From NCBI RefSeq assembly GCF_051622035.1, contig NC_135362.1, positions 22,033,001 through 22,097,000 of the forward strand: DNA of 64,000 nt, given 5' to 3'. Position 1 is the first letter of the stretch. Each line of letters starts with the position of its first letter. The notes beneath the pieces were generated by a model that searched no databases, had not been told where the DNA came from, and was given only the letters and a program-made list of their open reading frames with translations. Shown here in pieces: positions 1 through 10,800 of the stretch. Position numbers and translations under genes: made by a program. Source of the DNA: Arctopsyche grandis. Its lineage: Eukaryota > Arthropoda > Insecta > Trichoptera > Hydropsychidae.

Positions 1-67
1 TATTAGATTGGCCGTGTTTAATCGCTTTATATTACAAATACCGAGCGAAGCCGGGTAAAACCACTGG
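1..67 (+). mobile_element. Helitron 3' end (cut by window edge)
   Basis: It ends with the hairpin-like GCGAAGCCGGGT, then AAAACCA and CTGG at 64-67, followed by T. The same terminus recurs at 571, 55011, 30361 (minus) and 38331 (minus). The next Helitron begins directly at 68. Confidence 0.6.
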
Positions 68-571
68 TCTAATATATAATTTCGGAAGAGACTTTGTATG
101 TACATATGTACATACATACGTAACTATCGGTAACCGGAAAAATGCACTCGAGATAGTTGCACTCTTAAGACATCCAAACTTTCAAAGATGCTCAAGTAGA
201 ACTAATGCAATAGAATTCAACAAAAAAGCGTCAAGGGGTATTTGTATGTTATCTGAGGGTGCTAACTTATTTTTTGTGGAATTCTATTGCGTAAGTAATT
301 TTTGAGCGCCTTTGAAAATTAGGACTTTTCGAAGCTGCACCACTATCCAGTGCAGTTTAGTGCATTTTTCCGGGAACCGTAACTATCGTTGGTTCGTAGA
401 ATCCGTGACGTTTAATTTAATAAAAAAACAAATGAATATTCAAATTTTATCAAATTTAAATAAAATAAAACTATATATTCAAATAAATTTAATAAAATAT
501 TTACTATTAGATTAGCCATGTTTACGCGGTTTTTATTACAAATAGCGAAAGAAGCCGGGTAAAACCACTAG
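68..571 (+). mobile_element. Non-autonomous Helitron with an inserted foldback element
   Basis: It begins TCTAATATATAATTT and ends with the GCGAAGCCGGGT hairpin and CTAG, followed by T. The 5' start matches the full copy at 54593-55011. It is joined head to tail to the previous Helitron end. A foldback element interrupts it at about 130-378. Confidence 0.6.
130..378. mobile_element. Foldback MITE inside the Helitron
   Basis: This is a large inverted repeat. Arm 130-231 (CCGGAAAAATGCACT ... GCAATAGAATTC) pairs with arm 267-378. The direct repeat GTAACTATCG at 120-129 and 379-388 flanks it, and the Helitron copy near 54626 has this site once (GTAACTATG), uninterrupted. The superfamily is unassigned. 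Confidence 0.6.
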
Positions 572-882
572 TATACCATAAGTATTCATAGCGATTATTT
601 CCTTTCAAAAGATTCGAGAACAATATTAATATATTGACTGTTATTCGTCCTTTAATATTCGAAAAAAAGGTTCACGCTCAAAATATAAACTACACCCAAG
701 AAAAGCTCCCATGGCCACCACTGTCGTACAGCTTGCGGGGTCTACCTCACGGCACCGAAAGTCAAAAGATCGAAAAAGCAAATATCGGAAGGCAAAGGTC
801 GAAAATCGAAAGATCTTAAGTCGAAAGATCAAAAAAAAAGAGTGCATGGTAAACGGTACTATGTATATATAATATATGTATA

Positions 883-1030
883 TCAGTGGCATGCGGTGAA
901 ATTATCTCTCTTTTTGTCATACAGCCTTGTTTAATGTGCACGCGTAGGATACGGAAGGAAAAGCCTCCTCCTCTTGTTCCGAAACGAACATTTTCGATTT
1001 TTTGACTGTCGGTGTGGTGACGGTCACCTC
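883..1030 (+). repeat. Half copy of palindromic hAT MITE with its host repeat
   Basis: CAGTGGCATGCGGTGAAATT at 883 and the following 75 bp match the left half of the MITE at 63094-63260. The flanks (GCAAATATCGGAAGGCAAAG before, GAACATTTTCGATTTTT and GGTGACGGTCACC after) match the flanks of that copy, so both lie in the same larger repeat. Confidence 0.5.
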
Positions 1031-1179
1031 AGCTTGCGTACCCTCAAGATTAGACATATGTATGTAGTTATATATTAGAAAATGAAGTTCAGAAAAATAT
1101 TTATAAAAAAAAACTTTTTTTAATTATACTTATATATTGTGAATAAGTTTGAGAAGCGACAAATTAAATAATACCCTAA

Positions 1180-1800
1180 TCTTGGCGAGGCGATCTCGTG
1201 CGCACGGAGCCATAGGCCGCTCGTAAGGCTTGTTTATCCTCTTTTACGAGTGAAACGAACATACGGTGGAAAAGCACCCCGGCCTCCTCAACCCTTCGAA
1301 GACCGGGGTCGCCTTTTTATTTCTCCGGTCATTAATTATGGCGGCGTCGGAAGTCTTAACTTTTACGAGTGTCGCAGTTTGGCACTTCCGAGCTGATGAA
1401 AGTGCACGGTGGCCGTAATGCGCCCCGGGATTTAGGGACCACCGGACAACGTTCGCGATACGCTTCAACACCTTTACGATTTCTTTTTTTTTTTTTGCGT
1501 AATTTTCACCCTCTCCCGACAATCTTGCAGTCGTTTGAAGTGAACTGGGGTGACGTTTTTGGCGGGCGTTTTCGTTTTGACGGAGCCGGTTCGTCTTACG
1601 CACTTTCGGAAGATAGTTCGGTCAAGGCTTGAAGAACGTTCGCCCTGTTTAAACAAGATTAAATGGAGTGTAAAGTAGTTCGGCTTAATGGCTTCTACGT
1701 GCCAACCCGGTAATTCACTCTAAATAGAAAATTGATACTCGAAAACGTTTACGGGTCACGTTTGTGGTCCGAATTGTGCGTTTCCAAACAAACCCTCGAG
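1180..1800. promoter_or_regulatory. GC/CpG-rich island of unknown role
   Basis: This stretch is clearly GC- and CpG-rich in an AT-rich window. It has a hairpin (ACCCCGG ... CCGGGGT) near 1277-1310. No convincing protein was recognised on either strand. It may be the promoter or first noncoding exon of a gene reaching outside the window, or the untranslated part of an element. Confidence 0.35.
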
Positions 1801-3177
1801 CACGTTCGATTCAAAGCGCCTATTTAAATCGAAATAATTTATATTCGTATCAAAATGAAAAACAACTCACGTTTACATATATGTATGTATTATTTAGCAA
1901 ATACATACATCGTCTTTAGACGCTTCTAAAGATATCACAGTACATTTAGGAAAATAACATTAAAATTTCATTATATATGTATGTACAACCTATTGTATGC
2001 ATTATTTTACAACCAACACTCTAAGTGTATAATATATTATACATTCATTAAGTACATTTGTTTTAAAAATTAAAAAACAATTTCAAGATTCTTCAATATT
2101 TGGCGCAACACCGATTCGGTATGAATTTAAATTCCTACATACATATATACATATATTTATAAATGAAAATACCTTTTAAAATAAAGCTACCATTTTTAGC
2201 GCAACACCACATCAATATTGAATTTTAAATCACTGTAACAAATTACATAAATACTTTGAATTGCGTATCTTTTGAATATAACCTTTCATTTGGCACATTT
2301 AAAAAATAAATAAAATAGATATTTAAATTAAAAAAAAGAGCAAGCGTTGCACCAAAGCGTTGCTGCGCCAAGTGTATGTAGGCACTCCGTTTATATTGAA
2401 GGCCAAATATTTTGAAACAATTTAATATATTTTAATAATATAGATCTTTCCGCGTATTAAATTTCATATCAACTATTAACTATTTTCGTCCACGTACCAC
2501 GTGGTTCGCTTTTTCGTCGGCTTCTTTTCGCTACTCATTTCGCCGCGTACCCCACGAAGCGAAGAATCTGAAACGTATACAGTTAATTTTTAAATCGCAT
2601 CAATCAATAATGAAAGTGTATTATATAATGGTTAGGTATATTTCATAGCAAAGCGATTAGTAAATTCTTCAAGCGCAAACTAACAAAGCCCCTCTTATCG
2701 TTACATAATTTACAATTTTGTGCGTACAATGTTTCTATTCTATAAATCTTTATATACATGCATATGTACATATGTATACGTATAATGAAAATTAATCTTC
2801 GCTATCGTTTATCGGTCGAGTATAGTTTATTAAATTATTATTGCTTATCCGACGTGTGTAATCCATATTACATTAGGCTTATTGAGGGATATACACAATA
2901 AAACTAAATAATAATTACTAAAATATTTTAATACAATAAAATTACAAATATGTGTATCGTATATTTTTATTAGCTATTAATTTTATTCATAAACTTATTA
3001 AATGCTTTTTTAATTTTCAATAAATGTGAAAATTATATGTTATAATAAAAGTAGGTATAATACATACATATTTATGTATTTTATTCTAAATAGACATAAA
3101 ATATCACGTTTACACTCCACTCACTGACGTACACAGACGAAAAACAAAAAAATAGATAAATTATAATTATAAATTAA

Positions 3178-4128
3178 CCCTTTGACTGCTACAACAACGA
3201 TAAATCGTTGTTTTGAAATCGGCGAAGATTGCTACGACGATCGTTGTTGTCGTCATTAATTGTCGTATTTCAATACTTTCTTTGAGCCGCCAGCGCATCA
3301 GTGGCACGAAACATTTTTTTTATATACGTATTTATATTTATTTTTCAATCAAGCTTTATAAATATTTATCAATTTTTTAAATAAATGCTCTTCAATTTCG
3401 GGTTCATCATCAAAGTAAATTTCGGGTTCGTTGTAAATGTCATATAAGGAGTTATTACTTGGGAATTGATTATTGTCGATAAATTCATTTTCAGAATCAG
3501 TAGAGCTGCTGATTTGTCGAGTTCCTCGGCGAGGAGCTATTATTTCGCTTTCGTCACTTTCACTGTCCGATATCATTTTGCAGAGTTAAAATAAATGGCA
3601 AAAAATAATAGAAATCCGCTTTCAATTATATAGGTCACGAGACGTCACGAATTCGTGCAATCAATCAAATGCAACTGAAATGCATACAAAATGTTTATGA
3701 TACATTTTGAAAAATTATTTGATTATTAGAAACTTCGCATCCTTGTGTGTCTCGCTCACACGTACACAATTAAAACCAAGAAAGAAAGAGAGAAAGACCG
3801 CTACCTGTTTCGAATATATCGCATGTTGTAAGGATACATCGATGTCTAAAAATAGATTATTGAAAAAAAATAAAGCGTTGGAAAACAATCGTCAAAACTT
3901 ATTTAGTGTATATATGTAGGTATCTCTTTCGCACGCACGCATGTAAAAGCAAGACAGAAAGAGAGAGCACGAGTCCACAACTGCTTCTTAAAAATGTATA
4001 TAAAGTATTATAAAAATTAAGCGCGTTCGGCGATGTAAAAAAAAAATTTATATTTTTTTTTTTCAAAATAATTACAAATGTTAGCATTTTTCGCTTGGAC
4101 ATTGAAAAACCTCGTAGCAGCCAAAGGG
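3178..4128 (-). mobile_element. Internally deleted piggyBac-type transposon
   Basis: It is flanked by TTAA at 3174-3177 and 4129-4132. The terminal repeats are CCCTTTGACTGCTAC at the left and GTAGCAGCCAAAGGG at the right, nearly perfect inverted matches. A minus-strand frame at 3349-3576 begins MISDSESDESEI and is acidic and serine-rich, as in the N-terminus of piggyBac transposases. The frame ends after 75 residues, so the catalytic domain is absent and the copy is non-autonomous. Confidence 0.85.
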
Positions 4129-4132
4129 TTAA

Positions 4133-4807
4133 CATACAAAATGCCCAAAAAAAAAATGAAGCGTTTTTCATATAAATATATTATTAAAAGTTACGTCTAG
4201 TCTTAAAATTATTTTGGAATAATTTTTATCACAGTATTAAGATACAATATTATCAAATTTACGTCAGTAATACAGATAATTATAATACTAATATCATAAC
4301 GAAAAAATACTGTTTCAAGACTCTTCATTTTGAAGAGAATCATTATAATGTAAATTAAATTTTAAAACATTAAAATTATTTTGAACTTATCCTCGTTTAT
4401 TTGGCGTTTACTTTTAAAAATAATAATATCTCCTACTTATGACGACTTTATGACTAGATTATAAACGGAAAAACTTTGTTCGTTTTTGGAAACTAATCCT
4501 TCGGTGCACTTGACACTAATAATGATAGTATAAAATTCATTTTTTATCAATCAAAATATGATATAATAAAAGTCATTTTTTAATTCACAGAAGCCATTCA
4601 TCGCACTGCGAGTTCTTCTTATTCGATGGTCATCGTTTGAGCAAAATCATTTTATTTAAAACTGAGCAAATAATTAATAACAAAGCTGCACACTGGACTA
4701 ATCTGGTGAGATTCGACGAAAAACAACGATCAATGGATATGCATTTTAAACAGATGAAATATTTTTGACAATTTTATATTATGACGGCCATGAAAATGAA
4801 TTAATGT
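4133..4807. other. 3' flank of RhoGEF A
   Basis: This is AT-rich DNA with no recognised gene or repeat. It probably includes the 3' UTR of gene A, read on the minus strand. Confidence 0.4.
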
Positions 4808-7800
4808 TCACGTACTCCGCATATTCCACATAACAGCGTTACAATTTTTACAAACAAAAGAAATGGCTTCTTTAACTATTGAGTTAGTCTTAACCTCCTG
4901 CTTTCGCTTCTTTCGCTTGCGTTTATTTACTGACATACATTTTTCAAGCTTCAGTGTGTCGGTATTAGATTCCATCCCTAATTGTTCCAATTCACTTCCT
5001 GGAATTCCAGACTTTTTGGGTCGCAAAGAATTCGTCATCTTGGCACCACCGCAATTCATTAATTCTTCTGAAATTGTAAAAATTCTCAATTGATATAATA
5101 TAAATTTCAAAGCTTTTCAAAAATTATAGCTTAAGTTAAGAGCAACAAGATTTTTATTAAATTGTATTAAATAATTGCGCAAATTATGAGCTATTTCGAA
5201 ATATTAAGTGCCACAGTTAAAAGCATACTAAACAAACATTATATTGTTCTTTACGACTTAATAAATTATTTGAGAACAATTGTATAATTGTTATGTTTGA
5301 AGAAATTATGACACACTCAAAAAACATTCACGATTGATTAACAATGAATACACACATCTCATGCGTCATGGCAATAATCAAAATACTTATGAATTAATAT
5401 TCTTATCTCTAAGCTACTTGGATGATTTAATATATGTATCGACTGTGAATTTTACACAATCAAAGCTATTGTACTGAAACCATTCGAGCTCAAATTTTAT
5501 GAAAAGTGTTAAATCTTATGATGATATATGAAATTAAAGTGTTACTAAAAAGCGTATTACTAGAGAATGCTCTAATCAATTTGTATATACATATGTAAAA
5601 CTGTTTAAAAGATAATATACCTTTTCTAATTGTAGCTTCTTTCCACAACAACGATGATATTTTGTCAACCCAAATGTTACACGTGGCATTATTGGATTCT
5701 AAAGAATAATTTCTTAAATTTCTTTTCATGAACCAAACGCAAAATTTATCTATTTCATTGTTTTCAGGGGGTGTCAAACCGAGTCTATCCATTGGTATAC
5801 TGTCATGGTAAATGTAACTCTCTTCTTTCGGTAACTAAAAATCATAGAATGTTATTGTAAAATTGGGCGTGTATATTAATTAAAATATTGTATTAATTTT
5901 AAATTTACACTCTTATCGACGACTGTAAAAATCAACGTTTTTTCAAATAAGAAACAGCGCATAAAACGACGCCTTCCAGCTTTGTCCGTCACATTAAATT
6001 CGTGGTGCATCAACAGTTGACCTTGTTCTTTCAGACTGACCTGTCAAAAATAATAAAATGTACAATTTTCAAAAATAGACAGTTAATTAAGTATGAATGT
6101 GAAATATATTGATATATGTATGTACCAGTGGGAGTTTTATGTTGGATATCGTGATACTGTCGTCGATCCTACACAACATTTGTTTGACGGTCGCAGATGC
6201 ATCTTGAAACGCTTTTAAAACTCTATCGTCTTCATTTTCACTGTTGCGATCAATCGGGCTGCTTTTTCCGCTGTTCGAATATTGTTCTTTCTTTCCTTCG
6301 GCGTATTTATGATAGGACTTCTTAAGATCGTCCAAAAATAGCATATACTTGGGTAATCTTTGTACTGGCTCTAATAAATACCCAGACAGGTTTATTTTAT
6401 CGTTTAATCTTCTTTGTACGGGCTAAAAAGTCATATTACCATAAATTACATATACGAATATATTAAAATGTGAAATTATTACAAGCAATAGACCTACCTT
6501 GAAAAACTCAATATGGTCGTTTACTATTTTATTCGCCATTTTATAATTCGTAGAATAATCAATATACACTGTAAACAGCTGCTCCTGAAAATTAAATAGT
6601 GAAAATTATTATTGATTCAAATTTTCTCTTGCTTTTCGGTAAAATATTTAATCTCAATGATCATACCTTTTCAAAAATAATACATAAGTAACGAAATTGG
6701 CAGTTTTTTTTCATATTTATACATACATAGTTATAATTTTAACTTACATTATTAACGAATACACAAGCGAGTTGTCTCAAATTTCTTCGATAAAGCTTGA
6801 AACTAGGTAATATCACGTTTGTATGAAAATAAAGTATTTTTTCTATATTAAAAAATATATTTTCTTTTGTAAAATCCTCCGATGGTAAGCATCCTGCATA
6901 TAATTCTGGTATGTATTTGTCTACAACTAATTTCAATCTTTCTATGTAATTCGTTTCAGATTGAATCAATTCTTGAATCCGCTCTTTCAACTTTCTGAAA
7001 AATGAAAACATTTCTTATTAATTTTAGCATTTGATTTAATATCACCTAGAATTAGAATGGTGCTCATTTTCACAAAAAAATTTGATCGTTTTGGTTTTAA
7101 AATGAGAACATGACGTCTCTATTATTATATTATTTTTTCTATTAAGAATTCAGAGTACAAAAACATTTTTTTTTCTGGAAAAAAGCATGACAAATTTTAC
7201 AAATAATAGTGAATTAAAACGTGATCAGTGATCAATTCTGAGTTCGAATCAGTCAAAATCCCGAGTTCGAATTTTCGCATGATCACAAAACTTCATCTAT
7301 TGCTACTACGTACATATTTAGATAAAGTAAAAATATTCCGCAAATTGAGTGTCACATTAATACATACATGATATGTTATTGTACACATTTTTATATTGAA
7401 ACCAATAAAAATATTCACCTATATATTATACATATGTATACGCAAATGCTTAATTGCTAATTTTCGCAGATACTTTTTCAGTATCCGATATATGTAAATC
7501 GTTAGCTTTGTACATTTGCAAATTCGTGAACAGCATTTGTGTTAAATTTAAAACAGGACTGTCTAAACTCATTATGCAAATTGTTGCAAAAACTATGGCA
7601 AAACGTTGAAAACAGCAAATGCCACCGTCCGCATACAATGCTGTAATTTTTTAACATATTTTACGCTAAAATCAATGCGCTAAATTTTTAAAAGCGTAAA
7701 AATACTCTCTCGCACGAGCAAATATTTGAGCATACGTGTTACAGGCTTACGTTCTTAATCATATTATACCTTCTGTATGTGAATACGTTCGCAAATAATA

Positions 7801-10800
7801 AAACAAAGAAACGTTCTTGAGTATGACTTGGGTACCAAACAATAGAGAAAACTTTCCATATAAATTTGATCAGTATTGTGTCGCCCAAAATATTTGTTTT
7901 ACTACAGTATTTCATACCAGAATTGTTCCAATTTAACTAATTTGATAAGTATATATTCGCAACTTTACGTATATGAACATTTAATTTATTGAGTCTCCAT
8001 TTTATTATTTATTTAATCAGAATACACTAAGAAGATAACGATTATTTGGAAATGAAGAAGTGTTTAAAGAAATTCATACAGTATTTATTTAACTTTATCT
8101 ACTGACTCATGTCTGACTACCTATGTACGTCAATCTTACATATGTCATAATTATTATATGTACATATTATACAATATCAATCGGGTAAAGGTTATATTTA
8201 TTATTATGCTGACTCACTAAACATATGTACGTATGTATGTACTACAGTAGACCGAAGCGAAAAATACAAATTTTGAAATTCCCACGATATAAATATGTAT
8301 GTATGTATATACATTATGTACCTTGCAAACTTTCATAATATCAAAGTGATATTTTATAAAAATTTTCAGTGATTTTTAAACAATATTCTGTGACTATTTA
8401 AACAAGTGATTTATTTCGTGGAAAAAAAAGATTAAATAATCTTTATATAGAACAGATTCGATTTTTATATATTAAAAAAAAAATTTCAACAGTCTCTATT
8501 AATAAATATTGTAATTTTAATAACTCGATTGTATTGTGAGCTTTCTCGAAAATCTGTCGTAATTTCGAATTCAACAAAATATTCTAAAAGATATTTAAAA
8601 CCTTTTATTTGACCTTCCCATACTACATACTGGGGTTTCCGATTTCCCGAACTTTTTCATTTCCCGGGACAGAGGTCGGAACTCAGAATCGCTTCGGGAT
8701 TCCTTGAATCCCGGAATATATAATTTAAAAACATATTTTTTCAATTTAATTTTTTTTTACTAATATAAAAATAAATAAATTTCTTTTAATTTTTAATTCT
8801 ATGCTATTTTTACTAACGTTATTTTGTTGCTTGGTATTTGATACCTCCTTATTTAATTCTTCACTCATCGTCAATCACATAATTGTCTCATATTTATCAG
8901 AATCTAAAAGAGTTTCTTCCATTATGAAATCTACAATACAAGACGGATACACTCGCTTCGTGAGTTTTTCGCTTCATGAGTTTCATCGTACGACAATACA
9001 TTCGCTTTTATTAAACCATTTAAAGAACGTTTTGATTGAAATTTATTTTCCCGGGATTCGAGATAAGAATTCCCAAAACACGGTACATTAAAAATTCCGT
9101 GAGCTCCCGCGAATTTCTGACACAGGTCGACCCGGGCAGAAACCCTTCTACAATCGTGAAAAATCCAAAATTATCATTTTTCGGTTCGGCGTAGTATAAA
9201 TTTATTGGCATATATTGTACATATCTATTTCTATTGACATAGGATTCATAATACACGTAGCAATACTCGAAAACATTAGTTGACTTTGCACTTAAAACAA
9301 CTTATTGAAGTTGAATGACTTCAATACCTTACGTTTAAAAAAAATTGAACGTAAATAAAATCGGAAAAACACACTTTCAACTTTCACTTATGCGTCTGTT
9401 TAGATTTCTATCGATGCAAATTACATAATTCAATACTCTCATTCATATGCGTGTATTCCAATTGAATCGATCGATCAATTATTATTTTTTCTCACACTGA
9501 AATCGTTCACATCGCAATTAAAACAAATATCCGCATACATATGTATCATGTCCTACGAATGATTATGATTATAAAATTGGCAAGTCGATAAGTAGGTATG
9601 ATTGTAAAACATTACACTACACAAGGATGTCATTATTATCCAATAAAGACTAAGGCTGAATTGACCAGGGTGTAAGTATAATATAATGCAATTGTTATAA
9701 TCTAAATAACAATGCTCCCGTTAGAAAGTGTATTCATCTTCAAATCGATGTGAATGCTAATTTTTTAAATTACATATTTGTTTTAAATTAAATTCAAACC
9801 AAATGTGATGTTGAAACCATTACTGAGGTAGAGTGGAGGCCACAGCCTGATTTCAAATCAAATTATTTAATATCAATTTCATCACAGTGCGTACATGTTA
9901 TGCGATACGTCGAGTAAAGCAAGGTTGTATGACGTTTAATTTACTCGAGTACCTTTTGAATGAAAAAAAAACTGAATTTTACATTATAAATCTTTAAATT
10001 CTAATCAACTATTACTTAGATGACATACCAAATACGAATAAATACACTAATATAACAGTTTAATGTATGTATATAATGTGTACTTGTGTATTGTATTTAA
10101 TAGTAACACAGTGTGGTAGAGTGTATCGTACCATGTGTTTTGACATGCATGTAAATTAGATTTGTTTGATTAATTTTGGATAAAATTATGAGTCATCGTG
10201 AATCAATGGCGTCCGATGGAGTCAATCGATATAACAGTCGAAGTGTTGTTTCATACAAAGTATAATGTACATAGAATGCCACATATTGTTATGTAATAAA
10301 TTTAAGAGAAATATGATAAGTGTAATTCCACAGATAAGATCGGCATTTCGCAATAAAAACGGATAAAATTGTTTTAATCAAAATACATATGTAATTTTGA
10401 ATTGTTCTACCGGTAATTTGTAATGCTCTGAATTCACTCTCGAGATTTGTCAAATTTAAAAATAGAACCCAAAATTGTTTCGCATATAATCCAAAATATT
10501 ATCAAAACGTAATTTTGCAACCGCTTTGAATTATTTCGTTGTGTTGCATTCTTTATAATTCATGGTCATGCTCATGGCATAGTGCCAACGCACAAAATGT
10601 CAACTCAATACATACATACATACATATGTACAGTCTGACTCAAAATTAACGTTTGTATGGCCTCACATATAGTATTGTTTAAAACATACGCCTACCTAAG
10701 TATATTTTTATAAAAGGGAAATCTACTCAATATTGAGACCGGCTTGTATCATACTACATACATAGTACATACTCGTATAATGTAAACATGTATGTACATA

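Larger units (their letters stand above)
572..3177. other. Gene-free stretch, left end
   Basis: Apart from the MITE half copy and the GC-rich island, it is AT-rich DNA with dispersed ATGTATGTAC-type simple sequence and scattered GCGCAACACC motifs (2104, 2200). No gene was recognised. Confidence 0.5.

Noticed and set aside
1244-1656. Basic frames on both strands in the GC-rich island
   Set aside because: Arg/Lys-rich frames are expected from CpG-rich DNA. No homology or consistent splice sites were seen.
8801-9091. Plus-strand frame MLFLLTLFCCLVFDTS
   Set aside because: It is opposite the coding-like strand of the hAT remnant at 8632-9145 and its leucine-rich start is from T-rich DNA.
9821-9838. 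let-7-like seed TGAGGTAG
   Set aside because: The rest of the mature let-7 sequence and a pairing hairpin arm are absent.
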